Source: Pseudomonas schmalbachii
GTDB lineage: Bacteria > Pseudomonadota > Gammaproteobacteria > Pseudomonadales > Pseudomonadaceae
Direction: 5' to 3'
Length of the DNA: 64,000 bases
Assembly (NCBI RefSeq): GCF_017589465.1
Contig: NZ_JAELYA010000001.1
Location: 992,001 to 1,056,000, forward strand
The position numbers were made by a program, and so were the translations under genes. Position 1 is the first letter of the stretch; each line of letters starts with the position of its first letter. The notes under the pieces were generated by a model. The model searched no databases, was not told the DNA's origin, and saw nothing but the letters and a program-made list of their open reading frames with translations. Positions 25,997-34,719 of this stretch are shown in pieces.

Positions 25997-28555
25997 TCAG
26001 AAGTACTGGGTCACGCTGATCTTGGCGTTACGGCCCTGGCTGTAGACGCTGTCGCCGGACAATGCCGGGTGGTAGTCGCGGTTGAACAGGTTGTCCACCG
26101 TGAGGTTCAGCTCGGTGTTCTCCAGCCCCAGGCGGCGCGGCTTCCAGTAGGCGAACAGGCGCTGGGTGTCGTAGCTGGCGTTGGCCGTCTGGTCCCAGTA
26201 GATGTCGCCGGCGATGGTGCCCATGCCGCTGGAGTAGTTGTCGCTGGGCAGGCGGTCGGTCTTGCGCACGAACTCGCCCTGCCAGCCGAGCAGGGCATCC
26301 CAGTCGGGGAATTTCACGCCCAGGGTCGCCACCCACTTGGCCGGCGGCACGTCGCGGGCCCAGACGTTGGGGCCCCAGGGGTTGCTGTAGGCGCCATCGT
26401 GCTTGCCGCTCACCCAGGAATAGGACAGCCCGCCGAACAGCCGCTCGCTGTCGTAGAAGCTCTCGATCTCGAAACCCTTGTAGGTCGCCCCGGGCAGGTT
26501 GCGGTAGTTGCTCAGCGGCAGCATGTCGCCGCAGCTGCCGCCGATGCTGCCGTCGTCGATGGACTGCTGCTCGCAGCCAACGCTGCGGGTGCGGAAGATC
26601 TCGTCCTTGATCTTGTTCTGGAACAGCGTGGTGCGCACCTGCAGGTTGTCCCCGGCGACGAACAGGTCCGGCAGGTTGACGATGTTGCCCAGGCGCAGGG
26701 CGTGGATGCGCTCGGCGTCGAGGTCGCGGCTGGTGGCGCTGATGGTGCTGCTGTTCTGCACCTCGTACTGCTCGTCGATCACCGGCGCGCGCCAGGTGCG
26801 CGAGTAGTCGGCGAAGAAGGCCACGTGCTCGCTGGCGGTCCAGAACAGCGACAGGCGCGGCGACCAGCCACTGTAGGTCTGCGAGCTGTAGTCGTGGCCC
26901 TGCGCAGGGTTGTCGTAGAGGGGTGCGTCGTTGGCCTTGCCGTCGTTGCGCACCTGGTCGAAGCGCAACGACGGGGTGACGGTGAGACTGCCCCAGGTCA
27001 ACGCGTCCTGCAGGTAGGCGCTGCGGGTCAACTGCTTGCCGCTGGGCATGAAGGCCGGCTGGAAGTGCCCGTAGTTGTAGCGCGCGGTGTCGTAGGTCGA
27101 GCCGGGAATGTACATCTCGGTGTCGCGGGTGTGCTTGTGCAGTTGTGCGCCGACGGTGAAGGCGTGCTGCAGCGGGCCGGTGTCGAACAGGCTGGTGTTG
27201 CGCAGTTCGAGCACCTTGTCGCGGTACTCGGTGTCCATCTTCTGTCCGCCCGTGGCGACCTGGAAGAACGCGTCAGGATTACGCTCATCGGTCTGCTCGA
27301 CGTGGGACTCGGAGTACTGCAGCAGCAGGTCCACCAGCGGATTGTCGATGGGGTGGTACTGGTACTTGCCGGACCAGGTGGTGTCGGTGGTGTCGCGGTG
27401 CGCCAGCAGGCGCTTGAGCGCCGCCTCGTAGCCGTAGCGGTCGATGCTCGACTGGGTCGGCGGCGTCGGGTAGCTGGCCGAGGAGAACGGCGTCCAGCGG
27501 GTGCTTTCCGAACGGCTGTAGGAGAAGCCCAGGTCGTTGTCCAGGTTCGGGTGCAGGTTCAGCTTGAACAGCCCGGCGTCCAGGTCCTGGGCGCTGTTGG
27601 GCAGCCGCTGCAGGTTGATCGGGTAGCGCCCTTCCGGATCGGGGATGTGCCCGGCCAGCTTGATGTCGCGGCCGTCACGGGCGGTCAGATAGGCCAGGGC
27701 GTCGACCTTGCGATCCTCGCTGCGGCCGTAGACGGCGCCGCTGTAGACCTTCTGCTGGTCGTTGGAGTGGTAGCCGTACTTGAGCATGGCGCCGACGTCC
27801 TTGACGTCGCGCAACAAGTCGCCAGCGTCCTTGGTCTCCATGTGCACGGTGCCGCCGAAGCCGCCGTTGCCGTTGAACACCGAGTGCGGGCCCTTTTCCA
27901 CTTCGATGCGCTTGATCAGCTCCGGCTCGATGAACACGGTGCCCTGCTGGTAGCGCTCGAAGCCGCTCTTGGGCGCTCCGTCGAGGGTGAAGGGCACGTC
28001 CTCGGCATCGCCCAGGCCCCAGATGTTCACCGTCTGCCCGCCGGGCTTGGGCGAGCCGCCCATGCTGACCCCGGGCAGGGTATCGAGCAGGCTGGGAATG
28101 TTGTCCGCCTGGATGCGTTCGATGTCCTTGCGAGTCAGGGTGGAGCGACCAACGCTGGCGGCATCCACCGACTGGCCGGTGCCGACGATGGTTTGCGCAT
28201 CCAGCTCCAGGGCGTTGTCGCTGAACGCGTCGACCTTGCCGCGAGAGCGCACGACGAAGCCCTCGCCAGCCTCCACCAGCACCAGGGAGGAACCCTGCAG
28301 CAGCCGCTCCAGCGCGTCACGGGCGCTATAGCGGCCGGTCAGCGCCGGCGCCTCGAAGCCTTCGATCTGCGCGGCGTCGTACAGCACCTGCACGCCGGCC
28401 TGTTGCGACAGGCTGGCGATCGAGGCGCTCAGCGGCTGCGCCGGCAGGTCGAATTGCCAGTCCGCGCCACGGCTGTATTCGGCCAGCATCAGGCTGCCGA
28501 GCAACACCGCGCAGCTCAGCGGACGGGCGAACGGGATGGAAAGACGAGACAACAT
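25997..28555 (-). CDS. hasR: TonB-dependent heme/hemophore receptor with signalling domain (HasR-like)
   Basis: 852-residue outer membrane receptor. Signal peptide, then an N-terminal STN signalling domain (about 35-105, FDLPAQPLSASIASLSQQAGVQVLYD), a plug domain (TLTRKDIERIQADNIPSLLDTLPGVSM ... VEKGPHSVFNGNGGFGGTVHMETK) and a 22-strand barrel ending in aromatic VTQYF. A heme-receptor-like box WRAPVIDEQYE is present. The STN domain plus upstream FecR and FecI genes define a cell-surface signalling system, as in HasR-HasS-HasI. No hemophore or secretion genes follow. Heme as ligand is inferred from similarity. Confidence 0.85.
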   Translation of the reverse strand: MLSRLSIPFARPLSCAVLLGSLMLAEYSRGADWQFDLPAQPLSASIASLSQQAGVQVLYDAAQIEGFEAPALTGRYSARDALERLLQGSSLVLVEAGEGFVVRSRGKVDAFSDNALELDAQTIVGTGQSVDAASVGRSTLTRKDIERIQADNIPSLLDTLPGVSMGGSPKPGGQTVNIWGLGDAEDVPFTLDGAPKSGFERYQQGTVFIEPELIKRIEVEKGPHSVFNGNGGFGGTVHMETKDAGDLLRDVKDVGAMLKYGYHSNDQQKVYSGAVYGRSEDRKVDALAYLTARDGRDIKLAGHIPDPEGRYPINLQRLPNSAQDLDAGLFKLNLHPNLDNDLGFSYSRSESTRWTPFSSASYPTPPTQSSIDRYGYEAALKRLLAHRDTTDTTWSGKYQYHPIDNPLVDLLLQYSESHVEQTDERNPDAFFQVATGGQKMDTEYRDKVLELRNTSLFDTGPLQHAFTVGAQLHKHTRDTEMYIPGSTYDTARYNYGHFQPAFMPSGKQLTRSAYLQDALTWGSLTVTPSLRFDQVRNDGKANDAPLYDNPAQGHDYSSQTYSGWSPRLSLFWTASEHVAFFADYSRTWRAPVIDEQYEVQNSSTISATSRDLDAERIHALRLGNIVNLPDLFVAGDNLQVRTTLFQNKIKDEIFRTRSVGCEQQSIDDGSIGGSCGDMLPLSNYRNLPGATYKGFEIESFYDSERLFGGLSYSWVSGKHDGAYSNPWGPNVWARDVPPAKWVATLGVKFPDWDALLGWQGEFVRKTDRLPSDNYSSGMGTIAGDIYWDQTANASYDTQRLFAYWKPRRLGLENTELNLTVDNLFNRDYHPALSGDSVYSQGRNAKISVTQYF

Positions 28556-28640
28556 ACATGGCCCTCCCCAGGGTCAAAAGGCGCCGCGTGTTTCGCAGCG
28601 AATGACGGGGAAGACCCTCATTCGGGAAAAACCCACACCT

Positions 28641-28659
28641 GCAAATGAAAATATTTCTC
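28641..28659 (-). promoter_or_regulatory. Candidate Fur site upstream of the receptor
   Basis: Minus-strand GAGAAATATTTTCATTTGC matches about 12 of 19 bases of the Fur consensus, 86 bases before the hasR-like start. The same AT-rich stretch could include the FecI-type promoter. Confidence 0.4.
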
Positions 28660-28696
28660 AAAAAAACTGGCAAGACCGGCTGCAAGGGCCTTGAAC

Positions 28697-29644
28697 TCAG
28701 CGCGACAGGATCACCGCTTCGCCATCGGCGCGCCGTTGCACCCGGACGTCCAGCAGCAACGGCAGGGCGATCAGGAAGTCGTCGATCCGGGCGAGACGCA
28801 CGTTGCCGGAAATCGGCTTCTGCGCCAGGGCCGGATCGCCCAGGCGGATCGGTGCCGCGCGGTACTGCGACAGTTCCTCCAGCAGCGCGCCGAGGGGCCG
28901 GTCGCGGAACGCCAGCATGCCGTCACGCCAGGCACCGACGGAGCCGGGCGCAATCCGGTCCAGCTCGGCCAGCCCGGCGCCGGGTGCCAGCCGGGCGCGC
29001 TCGCCGGCCTGCAGCGTCTGCTCCCGTGCGTCGCCGGCATGGGGTTGCAGCGCCACCCGGCCGTGACGCACCGCCACGCTCAGCGCGGCATTGTCGCGGC
29101 GCACCTCGAACCCGGTGCCGAGCACCCGCACCCGGCTGTCGCCAATGCTGACGCGGAATGGCCGGGCGCTGTCGTGAGCCACCTCGAAGTAGGCCGTGCC
29201 ACGCAGCAGGCGGACATCGCGGAAGCCATCCCGGAAATCCATCCGCAGCGACGAGGAGCCCGCCAGGAACACCCGCGTCCCGTCGGCCAGCAGCACTTCG
29301 CGCTGCTCGCCCGGCCCGCTGTCCTGGCTCCACTGCGGGTCGGCCAGGCGGTTTCCGCCGAAGTCGCTGGCCGACAGCAGCAAGGCGAGGAACAGGCAGG
29401 CCGCCGCCAAGCCACGCCAGGGCAAGGGCGGACGACGGGTGATGCGCGCGGGTGGACGAATCAGGTCGAAATCGGCCCACAACTGCTCGATCTCGCGATA
29501 GGCCCGTTCATGCGCCGGATCTTCCGCCAGCCAGCGGTCCAGGGCCTGGCGCTCGCGGGCATCGAAGGTGCCCGAGCGCTGGCGGCTGAACCACTTCGCG
29601 GCCAACTCGTCGATCACCTGCTGGCAATTCTGCTGCGGACTCAT
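28697..29644 (-). CDS. hasS: FecR-family anti-sigma factor (HasS-like)
   Basis: 315 residues. A cytoplasmic N-terminal FecR-N domain (AAKWFSRQRSGTFDARERQALDRWLAEDPAHERAYREIEQLW, about 14-56), one membrane segment (RGLAAACLFLALLLSASDF, about 77-95) and a periplasmic FecR domain (LLADGTRVFLAGSSSLRMDF ... RGTAYFEVAHDSARPFRV) are followed by a C-terminal region that would meet the receptor STN domain. The ATG overlaps the sigma-factor stop by four bases (29641-29644). The name rests on context with the HasR-like receptor. Confidence 0.85.
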   Translation of the reverse strand: MSPQQNCQQVIDELAAKWFSRQRSGTFDARERQALDRWLAEDPAHERAYREIEQLWADFDLIRPPARITRRPPLPWRGLAAACLFLALLLSASDFGGNRLADPQWSQDSGPGEQREVLLADGTRVFLAGSSSLRMDFRDGFRDVRLLRGTAYFEVAHDSARPFRVSIGDSRVRVLGTGFEVRRDNAALSVAVRHGRVALQPHAGDAREQTLQAGERARLAPGAGLAELDRIAPGSVGAWRDGMLAFRDRPLGALLEELSQYRAAPIRLGDPALAQKPISGNVRLARIDDFLIALPLLLDVRVQRRADGEAVILSR

Positions 29645-30174
29645 CGCTCGCCCTCCCCCTGCACATGGCGCTTGCAGTGCAGCAGCGCGCTGGCGACGTG
29701 TTTTTCCACCATGCTCAGGGAAATCCCCATGCGCCGGGCAACCTCGGCCTGGGACAGGCCCTCGAACTTGTGCAGGATGAACGCTTCGCGGCGGCGCGGC
29801 GGCAAGCTCTGCAGGGCCTGGGAGAGCTGTCGCAGGTAGCGTTGCCGCTCGAACTGGGCCACGGGTTCGCTCCCCTCCGCCGCCGGAGGAAGGTCGGCCT
29901 GATCGTCCTGCTCGTGTTCGTCGACCATGCATTCGGCGCTCTGGTTCTGCCGCCGCCAGTGGTCGCGCAGCAGGTTGCGCGCGACCTGGAACAGGAACGC
30001 GCGCGGCTGCTCCACCTCGTGCCGCGACGAGGACTTCAGCCACTGGGCGAAGGCGTCCTGGGCCAGGTCGGCGGCATCGGCCGAGCCGCCCAGCTTGCGC
30101 CGCAGAAAGCGCAGCAGTTCGCCATGAAGGGAGCGATAGGCCTGGGACACGGTGTGGGAGAATCGCTCATCCAT
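29641..30174 (-). CDS. hasI: FecI-type ECF sigma factor (HasI-like)
   Basis: 177 residues. Sigma region 2 (YRSLHGELLRFLRRKLGGSADAADLAQDAFAQWL) and region 4 (LPPRRREAFILHKFEGLSQAEVARRMGISLSMVEKHVASAL) are typical of iron-responsive ECF factors. Family knowledge: released when receptor, ligand and anti-sigma communicate, then transcribes the receptor gene. The start at 30174 (MDERFSHTV) is preferred over an upstream in-frame codon. A Fur box lies about 100 bases upstream. Confidence 0.88.
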   Translation of the reverse strand: MDERFSHTVSQAYRSLHGELLRFLRRKLGGSADAADLAQDAFAQWLKSSSRHEVEQPRAFLFQVARNLLRDHWRRQNQSAECMVDEHEQDDQADLPPAAEGSEPVAQFERQRYLRQLSQALQSLPPRRREAFILHKFEGLSQAEVARRMGISLSMVEKHVASALLHCKRHVQGEGER

Positions 30175-30270
30175 CAGTACTTGCTCCCGGCCACGCAACC
30201 CCACCCCTTCCAGACATCGGATCGCACGCAGGATCGACACCGCGCGCAATCGGCAAACTTCGAATCGCAC

Positions 30271-30291
30271 AAATGATAATACATATCATTT
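30271..30291 (-). promoter_or_regulatory. Fur box upstream of the sigma-factor gene
   Basis: Perfect inverted repeat AAATGATA-N5-TATCATTT, carrying the TGATA / TATCA halves typical of Fur sites, 97 bases before the FecI-type start. It predicts iron repression of the whole signalling cascade. Confidence 0.75.
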
Positions 30292-30328
30292 GCACAATGA
30301 AGCCGGAAGCAGGATTCCGATAGCAGAA

Positions 30329-30346
30329 GGCCGCCTCGCGGCGGCC
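30329..30346 (-). terminator. Hairpin after the EamA gene
   Basis: GGCCGCC-TCGC-GGCGGCC stem located 8-25 bases past the EamA stop; the T content downstream is modest. Confidence 0.5.
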
Positions 30347-30353
30347 TCCTTGT

Positions 30354-31313
30354 TCAGGCGTTGCTCAGCCGTGCCCGTCGTGCGCGGTAGCTCTTCACCA
30401 GCGACGGCGCCAGCGCGATCAGCGCCGAGCCGCCGACCACCAGCAGCGCGCCGAAATAGGCCAGCCCGTTCAGGCTCTCCGGATGCACGTGATCCGGCCA
30501 CAGCGACGCCGCCAGCGCCACCGAGACGAAGGTCACCAGCGGGGTGATCGCCAGCGTCGCGCTGACCCGCGAGGCCTCCCAATGAGCCAGCGCTTCGGCG
30601 AAGGCGCCGTAGGCGATCAGGGTGTTCAGGCAGCAGGCCAGCAGCAGCCAGAATTGCAGCGGGCTGAGCAGGAAGACTTCCCACGGGTGCGCCCAGGGTG
30701 TCAGCAGCAGCGCGCAGCCGAGGTAGATCACCATCATCACCTGCACCGACGACCACTGGGTCAGCAACTGCTTCTGCGCCAGGCCGTAGAAGGTCCAGAC
30801 GAAGGCCGCCAGGACCACGACCAGCACGCCGACGGTGTAGTCGCCGAGCGAGCCGAACAGCTCCGCCAGGCGCTGGTTGAAGAACAGTCCGAAGCCGCAG
30901 AGCAGCACGCCGAGGCCGAGCGCCTGGCCGATGCTGAAGCTTTCCTTGAACACGTAGAGGCTGCCGAGCAGCAACAGGATCGGCGCGATCTGGATCACCA
31001 GTTGGGTGGTGCCGGGCGAGAGCATCTTCAGGCCGATCAGGTAGAGCACGTAATTGCCGGTCAGGCCACCCACCGCCAGCAGCACGAGAAAGCCGCCCTT
31101 GCGTCCCAGCGGCCGGAAGCGCGGCAGCTGGCGGGTGAAGGCCAGGTAGACCAGCAGCATGCCGCCGGAGACGACCAGGCGAAACCAGGTCACGGTGACC
31201 GGGTCCATGACCTGGAGGACTTCCTTCAGCTTGATCGGCAGGACGCCCCAGAGCACAGCGGTGACCAGGGCGAGAAACAGGCCGAATTGCCAACGGCCGG
31301 AAGAAACGTGCAT
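30354..31313 (-). CDS. EamA/DMT-family exporter
   Basis: 319 residues with ten hydrophobic segments in two EamA repeats (VTAVLWGVLPIKLKEVL at the start of the first, VVLAAFVWTFYGLAQKQLL at the start of the second). It is RarD-like in length and layout. The start at 31313 follows GGAGGCTCCC. It is divergent from a threonine dehydratase gene, so export of an amino acid or related metabolite is plausible, but the substrate is not readable from sequence. Confidence 0.85.
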   Translation of the reverse strand: MHVSSGRWQFGLFLALVTAVLWGVLPIKLKEVLQVMDPVTVTWFRLVVSGGMLLVYLAFTRQLPRFRPLGRKGGFLVLLAVGGLTGNYVLYLIGLKMLSPGTTQLVIQIAPILLLLGSLYVFKESFSIGQALGLGVLLCGFGLFFNQRLAELFGSLGDYTVGVLVVVLAAFVWTFYGLAQKQLLTQWSSVQVMMVIYLGCALLLTPWAHPWEVFLLSPLQFWLLLACCLNTLIAYGAFAEALAHWEASRVSATLAITPLVTFVSVALAASLWPDHVHPESLNGLAYFGALLVVGGSALIALAPSLVKSYRARRARLSNA

Positions 31314-31412
31314 GGGAGCCTCGACGCGTGAGTGGGCATCCATGCTAAGCCAAGGCCCGCTGTGCCGACAGGAACAGTTCGGGAACACAACTGTGCTGGT
31401 CCGGTCATTAAG

Positions 31413-31498
31413 GTAGGTTGGGCTGAGGCACGAAGCCCAACGAAATTGGTGCCGGCCCCACCAGATGTTGGGCTTCGCTGCGCTCAGCGCCAACCTAC
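31413..31498. repeat. Palindromic repeat, family A pair
   Basis: GTAGGTTGGGCTGAGGCACG to CGCCAACCTAC with the usual GAAGCCCAAC / GTTGGGCTTC core; in the divergent EamA / threonine dehydratase region. Confidence 0.9.
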
Positions 31499-31598
31499 GC
31501 GGCTCGCAAGGCCGGCACAGATTCTGTCGCCATGTGTACCTGTCCAGCGGCGCGCTTTGCCTCCTAGACTGCAGCGATCACACTCTGGAGTGTCACCC

Positions 31599-32558
31599 AT
31601 GCCACTTTCGCTCGCCGCCCTGGAACAAGCCGCCGCCATCGTCCATGCCAGCCTGCCGCCCACGCCGCAGTTCAACTGGCCGTTGCTCAGCGAGGCGCTG
31701 GGCTGCGAGGTATGGGTCAAGCACGAGAACCATTCGCCGGTGGGCGCCTTCAAGCTGCGTGGCGGGCTGGTCTACTTCCAGCGTCTGAGCGAACAGCCGG
31801 AAAAGCCGTCCGGAGTGATCAGCGCCACCCGTGGCAACCACGGCCAGTCGATCGCCTGCGCCGCCGCCCGCCACGGGATGAACGCGACCATCGTCGTGCC
31901 GCACGGCAACAGCCGCGAGAAGAACGCCGCGATGCGCAGCCTCGGCGCCAACCTGATCGAACATGGCGACGACTTCCAGGCGGCCCGCGAACACGCCGCC
32001 GAACTGGCCGAGCGCGACGGTCTGCATCTGGTGCCGTCCTTCCATCCCTGGCTGGTGACCGGAGTCGCCAGCTACAGCCTGGAATTCTTCCGCGCCGTGG
32101 CCGGGCTGGACGTGGCCTATGTGCCGATCGGCATGGGCTCGGGCATCTGCGGGATGATCGCCGTGCGCGATGCGCTGGGATTGAAGACGCGCATCGTCGG
32201 CGTGGTGTCGAAACATGCACCGGCCTATGCGCTGTCGTTCGCCGCCGGCAAACCGGTCAGCCATCCGACCACCACCCGCCTCGCCGACGGCATGGCCTGC
32301 AGCACGCCGGACCCGCAAGCGCTGCAAATCATCCTCGACGGCGCCGATCACATCGTGCAGGTCGATGACGAGGAAATCGGCGCGGCCATGCGCCTGTACT
32401 TCAGCGCTACCCACAATGTCGCCGAGGGCGCAGGAGCCGCGGCGCTGGCGGCGGCGATGCAGGAGCGCGAGCAGTTGGCGGGGTTGAAGGTGGGGCTGGT
32501 GCTCAGTGGCGGGAATGTGGATCGGGAGGTGTTTGCGGCAGAGCTGCGGCAAGCGTAG
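31599..32558 (+). CDS. Threonine dehydratase (PLP-dependent, catabolic length)
   Basis: 319 residues of the fold type II PLP family: ENHSPVGAFKLRGG holds the PLP lysine (about 52), SATRGNHGQSIACAAARHG is the substrate-binding loop and GMGSGICGM is the phosphate-binding glycine loop. There is no C-terminal ACT regulatory domain, unlike biosynthetic IlvA (about 500 residues). Expected reaction: threonine or serine deamination to the 2-oxo acid. The stop codon TAG is the first part of a family B repeat, so the repeat inserted at or replaced the original 3' end. Confidence 0.85.
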   Translation: MPLSLAALEQAAAIVHASLPPTPQFNWPLLSEALGCEVWVKHENHSPVGAFKLRGGLVYFQRLSEQPEKPSGVISATRGNHGQSIACAAARHGMNATIVVPHGNSREKNAAMRSLGANLIEHGDDFQAAREHAAELAERDGLHLVPSFHPWLVTGVASYSLEFFRAVAGLDVAYVPIGMGSGICGMIAVRDALGLKTRIVGVVSKHAPAYALSFAAGKPVSHPTTTRLADGMACSTPDPQALQIILDGADHIVQVDDEEIGAAMRLYFSATHNVAEGAGAAALAAAMQEREQLAGLKVGLVLSGGNVDREVFAAELRQA

Positions 32559-32613
32559 GGCGGGTGCAACCCGCCATTCCGCTGGAATAATTGGCGGGTT
32601 TCACCCGCCCTAC
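32555..32613. repeat. Palindromic repeat, family B pair
   Basis: GTAGGGCGGGTGCAACCCGC start, inverted TTGGCGGGTTTCACCCGCCC plus TAC end. It supplies the stop codon of the threonine dehydratase gene (32556-32558). Confidence 0.92.
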
Positions 32614-32648
32614 GGAGGAATCCCCGCATTAGCGGGGACTGCCCGTCC

Positions 32649-32864
32649 TCACAGCTTGGCGATGGACACTTCCGTCGACTTCACGAAAGCGATCACCTCG
32701 CTGCCGATGGCCAGCTCCAGCTCCTTCACGGAGCGGGTAGTGATCACCGAGGTGACCACGCCGGCTGCGGTCTGCACGTCGATTTCCGAGAGCACCGGGC
32801 CCTCGATGATTTCCTTCACGGTGCCTTTGAACTGGTTACGGACGTTGATGGCTTTGATGGTCAT
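32649..32864 (-). CDS. ssuF: Molbindin-like Mop/TOBE protein of the ssu operon
   Basis: 71 residues, one TOBE/Mop domain (IKAINVRNQFKGTVKEIIEGPVLSEIDVQT ... TRSVKELELAIGSEVIAFVKSTEVSI). Small proteins of this type bind molybdate. A gene of this kind (ssuF) closes the ssu operon in Pseudomonas and is known to be needed for sulfonate use there, for reasons that remain unclear. Located 33 bases after ssuB on the same strand. Confidence 0.88.
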   Translation of the reverse strand: MTIKAINVRNQFKGTVKEIIEGPVLSEIDVQTAAGVVTSVITTRSVKELELAIGSEVIAFVKSTEVSIAKL

Positions 32865-32897
32865 GGCGTTTCTCCTTGGGGGGATTCTCAGGTCTGG

Positions 32898-33719
32898 TTA
32901 CAGCGCCCAACGCAACTGCGTGGGCAGAGGTGGAACGGGTTCCGGGGCCGCCGGCGTTGCCGGCAGGGCCAATACGCGGTCGAGAACTTCGGCTTCCAGT
33001 GCGGCCAGCCGCGCCGAGCCGCGTGAACGTGGGCGGACCAGTTCGACCGGCAGGTCGAGGCCGACTTCGCCCTCTTCGATCAGGATCACCCGGTCGGCGA
33101 TGGCTACCGCCTCGGCGACGTCGTGGGTGACCAACAGTACGGTGAAGCCATGCTGCTGCCACAGGCGTTCGATCAGTTGCTGCATCTCGATGCGAGTCAG
33201 CGCATCCAGCGCGCCGAGCGGCTCGTCGAGCAACAGCAGGCGCGGACGGTGAATCAGCGCCCGGGCCAGGGCGACGCGCTGCTTCTGGCCGCCGGACAAT
33301 GCCGCCGGCCACTCATGAGCGCGGTCCGCCAGCCCGACTTCCTCCAGCGCCTGCAGGGCCTGGCCGCGCCAGTCGCCGGAAAGGCCGAGACCGACGTTGT
33401 CGATCACCCGCTTCCACGGCAGCAGGCGCGCGTCCTGGAACATCAGGCGGGTTTCCTCGCGGGCCTCCGCCAGCGGCGCGGCGCCGGCCAGCAGCGCTCC
33501 GGCGCTGGGCTGGTCGAGGCCGGCCAGCAGGCGCAGCAGGGTGCTCTTGCCGCAGCCGCTGCGGCCGACGATGGCGACGAACTGCCCGGCGGGAATGTGC
33601 AGGTCGATACCCTTGAGCACCTCGCGCTCGCCGAAGCGCTTCACCACGCCATCCAGCACCAGCGGGATGCCCTGGCGCAGCGCCTGTGGGGTGGCCAGTG
33701 CGTTGTTCACGGCATTCAT
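32898..33719 (-). CDS. ssuB: Sulfonate ABC transporter ATPase
   Basis: 273 residues. Walker [10 protein letters not shown] (about 53-61), signature LSGGQKQR, Walker B LLLLDEP and the H-loop LLVTHD are all intact. Expected to drive uptake of aliphatic sulfonates with SsuC and SsuA. The start overlaps the ssuC stop by four bases (ATGA). The C-terminal ~40 residues are a Pro/Ala-rich tail after the ATPase core. Confidence 0.93.
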   Translation of the reverse strand: MNAVNNALATPQALRQGIPLVLDGVVKRFGEREVLKGIDLHIPAGQFVAIVGRSGCGKSTLLRLLAGLDQPSAGALLAGAAPLAEAREETRLMFQDARLLPWKRVIDNVGLGLSGDWRGQALQALEEVGLADRAHEWPAALSGGQKQRVALARALIHRPRLLLLDEPLGALDALTRIEMQQLIERLWQQHGFTVLLVTHDVAEAVAIADRVILIEEGEVGLDLPVELVRPRSRGSARLAALEAEVLDRVLALPATPAAPEPVPPLPTQLRWAL

Positions 33720-34525
33720 GCGGCACCTCCCTTGTGCACCTGGTAGGCCGGGTGCCAGCGCAGCCAGACTCGCTCCAGCCCCCGCGCGGCGAGGTCGGCG
33801 AGCTTGCCGAGCACCGCATAGAGCAGGATCGCCAGCACCACCACGTCAGTCTGCAGGAACTCCCGGGCGTTCATCGCCAGGTAGCCGATGCCGGCGTTGG
33901 CGGAAATGGTTTCGGCGACGATCAGGGTCAGCCACATGAAGCCGAGGGCGAAGCGCACGCCGACCAGGATCGACGGCAGTGCACCCGGCAGGATCACCTG
34001 GCGGAACAGGCCGAAGCCGGACAGGCCATAGCTGCGCGCCATTTCCAGCAGTCCCGGGTCGATGTTGCGGATGCCGTGGTAGGTGTTCAGGTAGATCGGG
34101 AACAGCGTGCCGAGGGCGACCAGGAAGATCTTCGCCGTCTCGTCGATGCCGAACCACAGGATCACCAGCGGGATCAGCGCCAGGTGCGGGACGTTGCGGA
34201 TCATCTGCACGGAGCTGTCGAGGAAGCGCTCGCCCCACTTCGACAGGCCGGTGACCAGCCCCAGCACCAGGCCGATGCCGCCACCGATGGCGAAGCCGAT
34301 GGCCGCGCGCCAGGCGCTGATCGCCAGGTGCTGCCAGAGTTCGCCGCTGCTCACCAGCTGGTAGCCGGCTTCGACCACCGCGCTCGGCGCCGGCAGGATG
34401 CGGCTGGACAGCCAGCCCGCCTCCACCGCCAGTTGCCAGATGGCGACCAGCGCCACCGGCAAGGCCCAGGGCGCCAAGCGCCGGGCAATTGAACTTGCAT
34501 GTTTTCTTGCCATTCTCGGCTCCAT
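33716..34525 (-). CDS. ssuC: Sulfonate ABC transporter permease
   Basis: 269-residue inner membrane permease of the SsuC/TauC type with about six helices and the cytoplasmic EAA loop near [36 protein letters not shown] (about 160-195). The start at 34525 (MEPRMARKH) is chosen; an ATG four codons later (34513) and a GTG at 34537 are alternatives, all with weak ribosome binding sites. It follows ssuD after a 194-base gap that holds a long imperfect inverted repeat. Confidence 0.9.
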   Translation of the reverse strand: MEPRMARKHASSIARRLAPWALPVALVAIWQLAVEAGWLSSRILPAPSAVVEAGYQLVSSGELWQHLAISAWRAAIGFAIGGGIGLVLGLVTGLSKWGERFLDSSVQMIRNVPHLALIPLVILWFGIDETAKIFLVALGTLFPIYLNTYHGIRNIDPGLLEMARSYGLSGFGLFRQVILPGALPSILVGVRFALGFMWLTLIVAETISANAGIGYLAMNAREFLQTDVVVLAILLYAVLGKLADLAARGLERVWLRWHPAYQVHKGGAA

Positions 34526-34562
34526 CGTAGGAGTCACTGTTCTTGAATCGGTGCGAGGTTCT

Positions 34563-34697
34563 CCCCCTCACCCTAGCCCTCTCCCTTGAGGGAGAGGGGA
34601 CTGTCCGGAGTTGCCGGCTGGCACGGCATACAATTCCACGCCGTTGCGCCCCCTCTCCCTTTGAGCGGGGCGCGCAGCCAGGGCTGGGGTGAGGGAA
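34563..34697. repeat. Long inverted repeat, family E
   Basis: CCCTCACCCTAGCCCTCTCC at the left, inverse GGGCTGGGGTGAGGG at the right, with nested CTCTCCCTTGAGGGAGAG. It sits between ssuD and ssuC in one operon; the resulting hairpin could lower expression of the downstream genes. Confidence 0.8.
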
Positions 34698-34719
34698 CCC
34701 CCCAGCTCCTACAGTTCCT

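Noticed and set aside
25997-28555. Receptor as a siderophore receptor of the FpvA/FecA type
   Set aside because: The plug and the WRAP-like barrel box fit the heme-receptor group better; kept as heme-like with reduced confidence.
26069-28648. 859-residue plus-strand open frame opposite the TonB receptor
   Set aside because: Val/Ala/Gly-rich shadow; the receptor on the minus strand has signal peptide, plug and barrel features.
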